A stretch of DNA of 64,000 bases from Lytechinus pictus (Eukaryota > Echinodermata > Echinoidea > Temnopleuroida > Toxopneustidae), in assembly GCF_037042905.1 (NCBI RefSeq), contig NC_087258.1, forward strand, positions 4,752,501 to 4,816,500. The letters run 5' to 3'. Shown here piece after piece: positions 35,722 through 49,200 of the stretch. The notes below the pieces were generated by a model that saw nothing but the letters and a program-made list of their open reading frames with translations, had not been told where the DNA came from and did not search any database. The translations under genes were made by a program, and so were the position numbers. Within the stretch, counting starts at the first letter, position 1, and each line of letters begins with the position of its first letter.

Positions 35722-36651
35722 TCATGGTTAAAAAGAAAGTAAATTTTTGAGATGCTATTGAATGAGAATATCTAATTACTGTTGAAAGGGCAGGGTAATT
35801 ATAAAAGTGATAAATGCACAGAGCATTTAATGAGGGAAAATACTTAAAGTTGTTTAGGATTTCGTGGATTGAAATAAAAAAAATAGGCTTTTTCGTTGTT
35901 TTTTTTAAATATTTTTTTTCTTTTCAATAAAGTATGGGCAAATGCGCAAAATAAAAATTGAAATTGGATTCTTCATGTTGTAAAATAGAACCCCCCCCCC
36001 CCCTCCGCTCCCGGAAAAAAGTAACAAACGTACTATTTCAGTAGCTTTAGCCACATTAACACGTAAACTATAGGCAAAGGTAGAAAATTCCAAATCTCTT
36101 TCATTATTTCACTTTAATTCTTCAACAAAGCGTGTATTTCACCTTTCTCATCGATTTTTACTTAGAACTTTCCTAATTGAACCGCGGTTATTCAATTTCC
36201 AAGTATGCAAACACTCTGGTTTGTCCACCCTGGTTATTTTACGTACACTCAGAGATTACACTAATAACTCGGGTAAATAAATTAATCAGGCCTCTTGGAA
36301 GTCTCTTTTCATTTGGTTCTTTTTATAATCTTTACAGAAGGGATTGACAGTGGATTCTCTCGCAACAGAGAGCTTTTTCACATGTTCAAGTCAAAAGGCG
36401 TATATGGTTCGATCTGCTGATATATACGTTTCAGAAAACTATATTATGACAGATTCGATGTGTCAGCCCTTACTATTTACAATTGAATGGATCAATCACA
36501 CACCCTTATGAGACAAGGTCTTGGTGAAATTTTGATTGTCAATTACAATATCATGAGTATAAAAGTGATAAATATCAAGGTAGGAAGGGGCGAGGTGTTC
36601 TAAACGTGATAAACTCTCAAATCGCTATCCTCGAATTCTCAATTAAATATG
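35722..36651. other. Spacer without recognised gene
   Basis: AT-rich DNA with a poly-C run near 35991-36003. No exon or RNA gene recognised. Confidence 0.4.
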
Positions 36652-37213
36652 TTAAAGGACAAGTCCACCCCAACAGAAAGTTGATTTGAATAAAAAGAGA
36701 AAAATCCAACAAGCATAACACTGAAAATTTCATCAAAATCGGATGTAAAATAAGAAAGTTATGACATTTTATGCACATCCTGGTCGGTATGCAAATGAGG
36801 AGACTATGGCATAATCCACTCACTATTTCTTTTGTATTTTATTATATGAAATATTATATTTTTCTCCTCATTGTCAAGTGATACAACGATTAATTCCTCC
36901 CTGAACATGTGGAATTATCATTGTTTAATAATAAATGGTTCAATCAAGTTGGTCCTTATTGTCAAATCTGTAAAAAATGAAATATTGTATAATTCAAACA
37001 ATAAAAAAACAAAAGAAATAGTGAGTGATGGACATCATCGACTGACTCACCTAGTTGTGCATATCACTGTTTTGTGAAAAATAAGCGAAATTTTAAAATG
37101 TCATAACTTTCTCATTTTACATCCGATTTTGATGAAATTTTCAGCACTATGCTAGTGTGATTTTTCTCTATTTATTCAAGTCAGCATTTTCCTGGGGTGG
37201 ACTTGACCTTTAA
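36652..37213. mobile_element. MITE family B, copy 3
   Basis: Ends TTAAAGGACAAGTCCACCCC and GGGGTGGACTTGACCTTTAA, 562 bp, bounded by TTAA. Internal blocks match the copy at 22586-23195, in reverse order relative to it. Confidence 0.85.
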
Positions 37214-37644
37214 CTGGAAAAAATGGAGGGAAAAGGGAAATATATGACAGAAAATATCCCATTGCCTGATCAGCGCCTCAGCGTGGGTACACTGGAGTCT
37301 CTCTATCCTCTGTTGTCGAGATACTACTGAAAGACAGACACCTGCTCTTTTTCAATAACAGAATGTCCAGGGCACTGCAATATTCTCGACATATCTATCC
37401 ATTTGCTCTGCCATTCAGTCTATAAAAAAAAACCATTAGAGCTGTGAAAAACCCATTTGTTTGTCGGACCTATACCCCTTCGGAATCCTTTGCCCTTAGA
37501 TTTTTTCTCGAATTCAGCCTATTGGCGTGCCGTGTTTACACTCTACATTACGCTTCACTGTGAATCTATGATGCACACACCACCATCCCAATATGCAGGC
37601 TCAAAAAAGAAAAGTGAAAAATGTCAAGGAAGGAGAGGACAGGG

Positions 37645-37883
37645 CACTGGCGAATCCCCGCCCCCCCCCCCCTTTGAGAGGCACCAACAATATCATTTTA
37701 CTTAGGGGAATATGCCATGCGCATATGCAAGTGAAGACCCTTGTTTTTTGGCCTTTCAAATTTTTCTTGTAACAAAATGACCTCGATTTGGTAGTGAAGA
37801 CCCTTTTCTTGTGTTTTTTTAATTGTTTTGCTTGTCCTTTACAAAATGCCCCCCCCCCCTGGAAAATCCTGGATCCGCCCCTG
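37645..37883. mobile_element. Second hAT-like MITE related to 35342-35713
   Basis: Ends CACTGGCGAATCC and GGATCCGCCCCTG, with poly-C runs just inside and a repeated AGTGAAGACCCTT...TTTTT module like that of the element at 35342-35713. The flanking octamers do not match, so the ends may be eroded. Confidence 0.6.
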
Positions 37884-39524
37884 GGGCTAGGTTTTTAACT
37901 GCCTACAAGCTATTTACAATCTAACCATCTTCAAATCTCAATTTAATGAAGAAAAAAAAATGGGAGGTAAAAAGGGAAATATAGCAGAATGTTTACCCTT
38001 ACCGGATCAAGTTGGCCTTTTGGTAAGAACATTTCAAATTAGACTGGCATTTTCTCCTGATTTGTCAATGTCATGGCAATGCAGTATCTAACACATTTGA
38101 AAATATGCTTCCAGCACATCTGCACTTTCAGACCCCCCCCCCCTCCCCCCTCTGTCTTCTTCCTCCCTCCCTTACTTATGAAACTGTCATGTCACTATCT
38201 TGTCACCAACCCTTGCTATTCTGTGCAAGTTGACTGCCCCAAATGCATAGGCCTATTATATAGCCACGCACACACTACAGGATCACCATTTTCAAAATCT
38301 CTCAACAATATCAATACGCAAGATATAACCGACTTCAAAGCAAATTCACTTTAACTTTGTATATAAAAGTTTTAATGAAACTTCTTCAAAAAACAATGAA
38401 AAAGCCTTCAAAACAAGGCACTTCTATAACCGTTGTTTACATCATTGTCATAGCGATCATTTGTCGCGATCCATTTTTGTAGCAATCGTCTGTGTAAGTC
38501 GAGTTCAAATCCTTACCAAATCATGTAATACGTCTGTGAAATTTGAGTAAGACTTCTTACAAAATCCTATAATACCATGTAATAAAAAAATATCATATGC
38601 AGTATCATGGATAATGGATAAAATAAGCTTTGGTATTTAAGAGTGTTGAACATGAAAATGTCACGCACAGTCTAGACTTCTGACTTTTCATGAAAATACT
38701 GTGTAAATACAAAATAACATAACATTTTTAAAGTAATAAAAGTACAAAATACTGAAAAATAATAATGGTTATTACAAAAGAAATTGTTTTTTATGTATGA
38801 GAAAAGGTGATGTCTTCACTTGCATAGTACATACAGTGGTGGGCAACCTTAGAGTGAGGGCCTAGCCCCCCCCCCCCCCTGCCAATGGTCCATTCACTGC
38901 AAAGTGGAATGGTTGACTCTTCATTTGGTAACCAATATTGACAAAGAAGAACATTCACAATATTGATTCTTTGGTCCTTGGCGATAAAATAGAAATTCAA
39001 TGCAGTGTTGCAGAACATTTTTCAAAGCATTTCAATGATTTTTCAATCAGAGATGAAAGAAAAATTAGTTAGATCATTAAAGATATTCTATAAACTTTGA
39101 ACATTTACATGTACACAGATACATCACTAATAAACATAATAAACTGTAGCATATGATTGAAGTTGGCAGGATAATACAGGCAGGATTAGTGAAATGGAAG
39201 TTCAGCCATTATTGCATAAAACAAACTTGTGATTCTATACAAAAAGCAGTAGAACACAAAGTTTATTTTCCTATTAGGACATCTGAAGTTAAAAATAACT
39301 TGATTTTAGGTAAAACATAGACTCCTGTCATCATATGGATTATGCTTCAAGATCATATTAATATCAAAATAAAACTTAGTTCAGATAATTCCTCTTCCCA
39401 CCTTTCCTAGTGGAAACAAGAGACAAAAATTCCTAATAAGTGGGAAGAACTTGGTATGAATATATCAGAAGGGAAAAGCAATTTGCATAGTACCGTGGTA
39501 AAATAATCAAGAACTGAAGAACTG
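37884..39524. other. Spacer without recognised gene
   Basis: AT-rich with poly-C tracts at about 38132 and 38867. Short ORFs here are low complexity. No exon recognised. Confidence 0.4.
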
Positions 39525-39664
39525 AGCGTTTCATCAACATTTTAGTCCGCCAAGCTGTCAGATCTGACAACTTTCCTTGAATCTGATTGGCTGAGAGGTA
39601 CTGTTACTATGGTAATTGTCGGATAAAACAGGACTTGTCGGATAAAATCCTTTCATGAAACGCT
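39525..39664. mobile_element. MITE family D, copy with both ends
   Basis: AGCGTTTCATCAAC at the left and TTTCATGAAACGCT at the right are inverted copies. The interior has CTGATTGGCTGAGAGGTAC and two GTCGGATAAAA blocks. About 140 bp. Confidence 0.7.
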
Positions 39665-39690
39665 ATATCTTAAGAGTATTAGAGTAACAA

Positions 39691-40156
39691 AGAGGCCCTT
39701 CTCATTACGCTTTCTAAAACTAGTTTACTGGAAACCGATTCAGGAAACCACTTTGGAAGATCGCTTTGCTAGCGTTCCCACTTGATCACACGAAAGTGAT
39801 TTTCAAAATAACTTTATGTAAAGCGCTCTAGTTGCTGTGGAAACGCTCTCAGTGGGGTGACACGTTTCGCGCGAAATTCGAAACCGCAGCATAGGCATTC
39901 TACACCTGTCGTGTGGAGTAGCGCGCTCAAAATGTGCGAAGATCGCTTCCCGAAGAACGGTTGTGTCCTCACTTACGCTAAAACCAGTTTAACGAGGCAA
40001 AGCGATCTTGAAAACTACATCGCGAGGTGGTTTTCCAAACTGGTTTGGAAGATCGCTTCCAAGACCGCTTCGACCGTTCTCACTATGCGTTAAACTAGTT
40101 TACACTAAACTAGTTTCCAGTAAACTAGTTTTAGGAACGTAGTGAGAACAGCCTCT
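39691..40156. mobile_element. DNA transposon remnant with terminal inverted repeats of about 44 bp
   Basis: AGAGGCCCTTCTCATTACG at the left and CGTAGTGAGAACAGCCTCT at the right are inverted near-copies. Next to each is an inverted AAAACTAGTTTACTGGAAAC / GTTTCCAGTAAACTAGTTTT pair that matches perfectly. The interior repeats AAGATCGCTT several times. 466 bp, no transposase; the ORF at 39857-40093 overlaps these repeats and is not a gene. Superfamily and target duplication not determined. Confidence 0.8.
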
Positions 40157-40707
40157 ATCTGAAAATACCCACTAGATCAGCCAGTAACCGTCTCCATCTC
40201 ACTTTTTCAGTAACTTGCCCATTAGCCGATGATAGAACTTTACTGCGTCAGCTTCAAAATACTGGAATGATAGACAGTCCAAATCTAATCATTTAATCGT
40301 CTTACAATTTTGCCAAAGCCAAAGGTATTTCTTTGGTCCCCAGAGAATTGACTTAGGCAGATTTACTGGTATGTATCATTTTGTTGTTCTTGCAAAAAGA
40401 ACACTTGGAACAGGAACAGATGACATCTTTTTCAATGTCAAATCAAACTCTATGCCACATGACACATAAAGAATACTTATCAAACACATTTAAAATCAGC
40501 ACAACCATAAATAACATCTGTATCACAAAAGAGTAACTGTATAAGCTGAACATTTTTTAGGTAAAATTTTGGCAAATATCTAACTTTAACTTTTTTTCTA
40601 ATTCCTGACATAGCATTCATATACAAAGTGAATGAAAATACATTAATGGACCAAAAATATCCTCTCATGAACTATCCACCTTAAAGCAAATTAGCAAAAT
40701 ACCTTGT

Positions 40708-40836
40708 TCATGAAATATATGACATTTAAGAACTTTTTCTTTTTCAGTGACCACTGTTACAAGCTACTGAAATCCAAGCACCTGATTGGCTGGTAGGAAT
40801 TTCGTAATCAAGGACAAGGTGCTTCATGAAATGCTC
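40708..40836. mobile_element. MITE family D, diverged copy
   Basis: TTCATGAAAT near 40708 and GCTTCATGAAATGC near 40821 bracket CACTGTTACAAGCTACTG and CTGATTGGCTGGTAGG, matching the copy at 29489-29626. Confidence 0.6.
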
Positions 40837-43251
40837 GCAAGGACTTTAGAATATGCCCCTCTTTGAATATCAAAGATCCAACTTAACCGTAAAACTACCA
40901 AAAATAAATAAAGATTCACATTATCAAACATTATCAGCACATCGCAGCAAATATGGTAAACACTAGCTACTTTGGAAACTGAGATTGGGTCAACATCCAA
41001 TTCAGCATGGCCCTTTAAAGGATTTCAATGAAAGGTTCAAAAGGGAAGCCCTGCAATAGAAGAATTATCTGGTGAAAAGTAAAGTAATACTTATTTCAAT
41101 GAATTGCATGCAGTTTTATTTTTAGTGTGTATACAAAATCAGTCATATCAAAGGATGGTTTCATACTATCATTGTACAATGGCTCCATGCCATTCTCTCC
41201 AGTAACTTGCTCTTCTGAAAATAATTAATTATAAAACCCTAACCCGACACCTAACTCTACACCTTGCGGCTATCTTCTGAGAAATCAAGGTACTAAGGTA
41301 GGAGCAATTGTCACATGGGTGAATGTCAAGTCCCTCATTCACATTTTACTGACCATCATGTAACAAACTGGTCATTGCATAGAATCAAGCCTACACGTAA
41401 AACATTGAATTCTTTCAATAAATCTGGTGTCGGATTAGCACCAATCACAACATAAAACCCAAATAGAGGCTGGAGCTGGTAAGACTGAGTGTTCAATAAT
41501 GTGATTGGTATTACTTCTGCAAACCCGTGTTGATGCCAAGCTTAGCAGCCCAATTCAATATCCAAACACTAACATCAACTTTAAAACTTCAAACTTTAAA
41601 TCACCCTATTTATCCCTGCAACGTGGGCTACTTCAGCCAAAAATATTGGCATTTTAGAGTTTTATCATTCATATTGTATCTGCAAATAACATTAGAAAAC
41701 ATTGAACATTACAAGAAACATCTCTTAAGTGTAAAAACATAACTTAACTTTTATGAATTTTGTTCAGTTCAGTTTAAAAAAAGCAACAGCTGAACGACTG
41801 TCTGGAGTGTATAAACGAAGAAGGTACTTACTATAATTGTCACTCAAATAGCATAGGTTGAATGTATTGAGGACAAAGAAAAAAAAACTTTTACTTGAAC
41901 ACCATCCATATTAAATGATATAAAAAATAAATACCTTTGTTTCAGACTAAGTTTGATTTTTACAAATTCACTGGGAATCTTGGACAATATTCAGAACAGA
42001 CATAATATTTGAAACATCCTCCATCTGTTACAGCAATGTTGGAATACATTATCATACTTTCACATGTACAGTTATTGAATAATATATTTCTGAGGTAAAC
42101 AAGGTATAATGCTGGAAGTAAAAAGAAAACACTATCTGGTAAATTAAGTAAGATATCTGTTCATGTCATGTACATTTGTATATACAACAACAATTGCCCG
42201 TTGTGTAATCCATATTCAACTGAATACCTGTACATTATGGAAAAAAAATATACTTGCAGCTGAAAGCAGGTACGAGTCACTGTATTGAAATAAATAAAAC
42301 ATAAGAAGTGAAATGTACCTTGTGAATATATATTGACCAGTATATTGCAGCTTATTCCAACTTTGACTGAATATGTTGGGTTTTTTTTATTCAGTAAACT
42401 TTGCCACCCAATATTGCTTCCTATTATCTGCCTAATTAAGAACTTTGGCACCAATTTGGATGCCACTTCTTTGCACTTCTAGAATTCTCAGTCTTTTTCT
42501 TTTTTTCACATATGGATCTCAATGAAACTTCACACACCAAAAGATTCTTAGAATAAATAAACAATTAGCAAAACAAGCACAAAACTATTCACCCTTTACA
42601 CTGGCAAGTATCAATAGGTATATACATGTACATATAAGGGTTCATAACATAAAGCTTAGCAAATTGATCAAGGGGCTGGATCTATGATTGATTGCAATGA
42701 TAATGGTGTAATGATCAATCGTACAAATCAGCCTCGTGATCAATCGCTAAGCTTTATGTCACGGGGCCAAGGAATGTATAAACTAAATTCGCTTTTTATG
42801 AGACGTACTAATAACTGTTCAGTACTACCTATTCAAATGACATAAAAGTAGTAAGAACTGTCAAGGTCTTTGAAGTTACAAGATGGCTTGAGAAAACAAC
42901 TGGGATACAATGTTCATTAGAAAGGATATTTGGTGGAATCCAAGTATACAAGTACTGATAATTAAATCCTGATGCAAGGTATGCACTCTAGATATTCAAG
43001 GTATGCCTTCATCAAGGTGAATCAAATGATGATACTGTTTTACTGAAAGAGAAGTGCTATCAAATTTACTGTCTAAGTCGAAGGATATCACATAAATGTT
43101 TTAAAAGGAAGTTGTTTAATGCCACGGTAAAGCGGCGTAGCACGGATTATCAAGAAGTCATAGTTTTACATATGACCATAAAACATAACGTATCACATCT
43201 GGACAGTCAAACACAAGCCTTCATGCTGACAATACAACTTCGTTGATGACA
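40837..43251. other. Presumed 3' UTR and flank of the poly-SIM gene
   Basis: On the minus strand this follows the stop codon at 43252. No other exon recognised. The length of the 3' UTR cannot be fixed from sequence alone. Confidence 0.35.
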
Positions 43252-46200
43252 TCACTGTGGTGACCCTGTGAGATAGGTAACTGTAGAAACTTGAGGAGTG
43301 TAGAAAATAGTTGACCGACTGTCCACACCATTGGTGTATGACTGTGTGGTAACAGGAGCAAGTTGAACATTTGGTGGCGCCTCTGTCCACTGGACGTTCG
43401 CAGTTGGAAGCGTTATGCTCCCACCAAGGTATCCAATCCCAGGGTTTTGGATATTTCCTGAAGGGGCAGACGGGCCCAAGACAGTGCGTACTAAAGGCCC
43501 AGAGGTGGTGGGATAAGGGGTACAGAGGGGAGGACTGGCACTGAGTCTGTAGGTTTGTATCTGCTGATTGAGTATCAGGGGATTCAGAAGTGACTCAAGG
43601 CTACTTCTCCTCTGTTGTGACACTTGCTGCGAAGGCTTTGGCTGTACGGGGATGAACATGGAAGCAGGTTGCGATGGCAGAACTGTCAAGTTTTGCATCC
43701 CTGAGGATGATGGGCTCATCAAAGGAGAGTTCAACACAGTTTGAGACATACCACTTGCAGCCATGGGTTGTACAGTATCTGGTAAGTTGCCACTCTGATT
43801 ACAGACCCTAGATGGCACTTGTTGGGAGCTTATGATAGGGTTTGTCTGTATCACTTGCCCGACAGCACTATTCGATCCTGCTGCTACCACTTTTGATGGC
43901 GGAACACCATCAGCAGAACCAAATGTTTGTGATGAACGTCTTTTCCTGATCACTTCTGGAAAAAAATTGGGAGAAAATGAAAATCAGGATTATTGTAAAA
44001 TCTTGAAATATACATCATTTAAGTTGCATCAAAGAAAGGGAAGAATCTAAGCTTTACAAAAATGTAGTCATCATTTATACTGTATCCTTGTGACTAGGCT
44101 ATGATAAAACCGATTTTTTATTCTTTATTTTTTCTGTAATGTATTGCTTAACAAACTGTCTTGTTTGCAATCTTACCTTGTTGGGAAGATACAGTGAGGT
44201 TGGAGGATTCCTGAGAATGTCTTCTGGCAGCTGTAGCAGCAGCAGCAGTAGCTGCCATAGAATAAACCTGAGATGCATCCTGAGTCTCAATTATTCTAGC
44301 AGAATCAAGATCGAAACTACTAAAACCCGTCGATTCCAGAGCAAGATTATTTTCCGGTTCTTCGTCTCGCAGTGAGAATACCCTTAAGATCAATGGCATA
44401 CCAGAGAGGTCATCCTTCTCAGATGCAGTGTCAGTAATTGAGGATGTATCTGATTCCTGGACAGACAAAGAAGGTAGACCCTCAACAGGGCCATCAGCCT
44501 GGTGACCAGGTAGCCTCTCTGAAGCAGATGCAGGTATTGATGATGAAGGAAGTATAGTTTCAGAGTTGGACAGTTGTTCTTCATTTCCAGACTGTGTAGA
44601 TTCCTCCATGACCTTCAGCAACTGCATCCATTCTTCCCGAATGTCTTTCTCAGAAAAAGTTCCTGAGCAGATAAAATGTGATGAAAAGTGTTTTAATTAT
44701 GGTACATTTACATAAAGGAGGACTAACTGTTGTGTTCATAGCATAAGATTACCAATCTTTGGGTTAGCTCCCTGTGAATGGACCAAAGCAATAAATGAAA
44801 TGAAATTACTTTCTTTCTACTAGGAATTAATAAGTTGCCAGGATGAAGAATTCAATGGTGGCAAATTACATTGAGGATGTCCATACTTCCTAAAGGAAAG
44901 GTGAGCGAAGCTTCTTATTATAACAGAATGGGGATGGGAGTATTATTTTCTTTCTCTTCCCTTGGGAAGAGATAAGCATTATCCCTTTTTGTAATTCACA
45001 AAGGCAAAATATTCAGTATCAAACATAAAGATTATTCACTGGGGACCAGTGTTATACTATGACACTCACCATTTGCAAGTGCATCAGCCCTGGATGAAAT
45101 CTCCCAAGCAACGTCATCAGAAGACTTTCTCCGCCTCCTCCTGGACTTCTTGCCCTTCTTGGAATTGCCACTTGCGGTCCTTGATCGCTTCCGTTTCAGA
45201 GGCTCAGTGCCTCTGGCATCCGCTCCTGACAGCATTCCTGTGAGAAGTGGATGTGACTCAACCACCTGGCTGCTATTGCCCTGAGACACAGGTAGGCTAC
45301 CTGACTCATTGTTATTTGTCTTAACAGGGACTCCAAGGAGATCTTCAGTCATTGTGTCCCTAGAGGTAGCATTGACTGGGTCCATCCCAGGCTGATAACA
45401 GAAGTTCACATTCCCAGAGGTAGAGCCTCTGGTACCAAGCAACTGCTCAATGGGTGGCCCTGAAATCGATAACAAAAGAAATAAAGAAAAATGAATATCA
45501 ATAGACAATCTTGATATGATGAATTATGAATAACTTTTACAATAAGGCCTTATAAATTGCAACATGCAGGCAATAAGCAAGGTCTATCCATTAATAGAAG
45601 ATACTGTCCCATGTGCGCTTTTATTTATGTCTTCAATAATTAACAATTGCGACACACAGAAAACCTATTTGTGAAATGTTCTTTCTATGCACCTGTAATG
45701 TCAAGGGATACCAATAATATCAATAGATTATATTTTCTTTTCCTTTGGTTTGGTTTGGCATAGAGTTGCAAATACAATCAGTTGTAAACTTGATTCCATT
45801 TTATTTTCATGTCACAAGACCCAGGGGCCTGCTGCTAAAATAATTGTTATCAATCACAACTTGGTTTAATCGGTCAGAGTACGTATTTGAAAATTGTGCT
45901 TGATTTTATTTAAGTTTGTGTTAATATGCAATTCTTTCTGCAACAGCCGAACGGGTAGCATTTCTTTCATACAGCTGTACTTAAAATTACACCAGACTTT
46001 ACGTACGATTGGATTCATCTACACACAGATATCTTGTCTAACACAAGATAAGGTCACTGGTTGTGTAAAAAGTTGTACATAACAATAGGAACAGATTTAC
46101 AAAAAGGCCCCCAGATTTCCCCTTGCCGATCTTACCTGTCAAGGCAATATGTTCTCCTGGCTGGCAATCCAGCTCAACCTCCCTCTGTGCTAACTCCACC

Positions 46201-49200
46201 ACGGCAGCATTATGCTGCCACCCATGATCACACGGGAACGGGTTCAACTGCTGGATTCTCATCTGTACCTTCTCTGGTATTGGGGGCCTCTTCAGGTTCT
46301 TGTTGGTGATCATGCGACGCTTGGTGCCCCGCTTTGGCTCCTGTATGGGTTTGGGTGGCTGGAGGGCTCCCTCTGTAGGTGAGGATGACAATGGCTTGGA
46401 ATGGGAGGCCTTGTGGTTTATGCCAACAGTGCTTCTGGGAAGGTCCAAGTTACTTGTTGACGGTGTTACATATTTGGCTATAAGGCCAAGCTGTGTTTGA
46501 AAATATGGAGACAGGTTTATTTTTAGGAACCAACATGTGTAAATATTACCTTCACAGTAATTTATACAGGAATCAGGGATGCAAAATATATACCTATATT
46601 TAAAAAAAAAATGTAAAATGAATAAAACTGAAAATATGAAAGGTATTCCAACTTCTGCCACTGGTTCTATCAAAAGAGCATATATCCATATTCATAATTC
46701 AGATTTCAATCAGCCTACTTCTTCTATTTGCAAGCAGGCATTCAAAATGAACTGTACTGATACTAAGCACTATAATTAATGACTAAATCCATAGTCCATA
46801 CTGGAAAAAATATGTTTGAAAAATCCAGGATTTGATAACATGTATTTAAGAGTGTAACTAAAATATATTTTCAATCAGCGTTGAATCCATAATAAAAAGA
46901 AACTAAGAGGGCACAGTTTCCTAGATTGGTTTAAAAACAAACAGAATATCACTTTAACCCTGCCTAAATGCACATGTAATATATAAATGTAGAAAAAAAA
47001 ATGTAAATGGAAATATAGCGACATACCCTATGCGTAAGGGCAGATACCAGTTGGTTAAGACTTTTTGGACGCTTCATCTTTTCTTGGGGATTCTCTTTGT
47101 TTGCTTGCTTTGAATCTTCATCTAGAACACAAGGATAAAACAATGAACGAAACAAGATTAGAAAACAATGGTACATGGTGTACTAATTATATAGTGATAC
47201 AGAGCCAGGCCATCTTCAAAGAGTTGGCATTAATCAAATAATCTGAATTATGGAAAGCTAGAGCTACATTTATGGACATCATCTTGAAATACATGTTTGT
47301 CTTTTCAAAGTTCTTCAGTTGTGACAAAAACCCATGGTTACGTGTATATCAACGTTGTACCAATCAGGATCCCTTTTGCTTGGAATGGAGTCTTACAGTT
47401 CACTCCGAGATATTGATTTCAGCAAAAAGGGAAATGCCATAGAAAATTGGATGTAAAATTTGACCTTTAGTGAAGAATTATGACAGTATATGACTCTCCA
47501 TATTTACTGTACATGTAGCATTTATTTGATCAATCGCAATATTTTGTGAAAAGGGCCCCAAATCTCTTTCAAGGCCCCTGCCATACACATGCAAATCAGT
47601 TCCTGCTAGTTGGATATTCTCAAGCTCATTATCTCTTAGTTTTGCATGTTAACATCTGAAAGCATTTAAATGGATTTAACTAAATATTTTCCCCTATAAC
47701 TCTGTAAAATCAATGCTCAAGAAATAACTTCCTCATTTAAGAGATCATTCATCAATCATCAACTGCCATTTTGAGAAACTGGTTCTGTGTAACAGCTAGT
47801 GATCAATCACCTGTTTAATACATGAACACTAACAAAGTAGGTACCATGTTCTTCACAAAGAAAACAAAGACAATGAGAAGATATTATAGAGTTTGCATGA
47901 GCACATGCCATCTTGTATGAGCATAAGCTCAGCTAAACAATAAACATACCAGTCATGCCTCTTGTGTGCAAGACATAAAAGGTGTTTGTATGGCTGGAAC
48001 TTTAAGAATGAACAAATCCCCAGAGTCCAGACAGTGTAATAAGCATGCTCTGGGGTTCAGGCATTCACATTCAATAGCAAGTTTCTTGACACAATATCAC
48101 CTGCAAATTTTATATCAGGTCTCATTATCATGCATGGATGGATTATCATGGAGTACTGGTACAAGACAAAAAGATTGTGTACAAAGTATGAATTGCTATT
48201 GAATAGTTCAGAACAGCATATTGTTACTGGTGGGTATATTTACTGTACAACTTCGAACAAGAAAGTTTCATTGGAAGCCTTCACTATCCCAAGACATGGG
48301 TACCTTGTATTTCTAAGAAAATTTTAACAGTTTTGGGGCTAAATACCCTTCCAAACTAATAGATAAATAAAATTGACGGAAATAAAGCCAAGTTTGAATC
48401 CTTACCTTAGGAAAAATAATGCAAAAATGTACTTGATACATTAGATATTTTCACCAAAAAAACCAACTATATACTAGAGATAATTGACAATTATGTATTT
48501 TTTAAATAAAATATACTGAGAATAATGCTGATAAAACTGCCATTTTAAGGCAGCATTGCAAATTTGAGGATCAACAAAGATATTAATTAGACATTTCAAA
48601 CCTGCATAGCTTCTCATTTCATAGCCGATATAGATTGAACTTCGTTTTAAATTGCTTCTCTCTGTCCTCTCTTTTTAATCAACTGGACATTTCCCCCGAA
48701 GGTCTAACTCTCAATAAAGCACTCAGAAATTCAACATTTCTGAGTTAACATTAAAAAAAAAATTATATTTACCAGGAGTTATGCTTCCAGATGGGGTGTC
48801 CTCCACTGCTCCCGCATCAGGTTCAGATTTGATTTGGATGCCACTTTCCGGAAGCTGCTTTTCTGGAGTGTCTCTTGAGAGAACTGCCTGGGGTGGACCA
48901 CCTCCTATGGTTGCAGATGAGCCTAAGGAAGAAGAGTCTCCTTCTTGACACTTTGAATCATAACATGAAAGAGCAGAGTCTTTGGTAGATGTAAGATCCT
49001 GATCTTCACCCTGATCTGTAGTGTCATTTCCAGGAGTCTCTTTATTTATTGATGGTTCCAAGCGGTTTGTCACAGGATCTTCCATCCGATCCTTATCTAG
49101 TACATTAGCAACCAAACTTTTGGAGTTTTCAACAGAAGCACTTGTCTTGGCTGCTGATGGAATGAGACTGTCAGGTGATGTGTCTGCACCATTTTTGAAC

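Noticed and set aside
39857-40093. Plus-strand ORF of 78 codons, Lys/Arg-rich
   Set aside because: It lies wholly inside the inverted-repeat element 39691-40156 and overlaps its AAGATCGCTT repeats.
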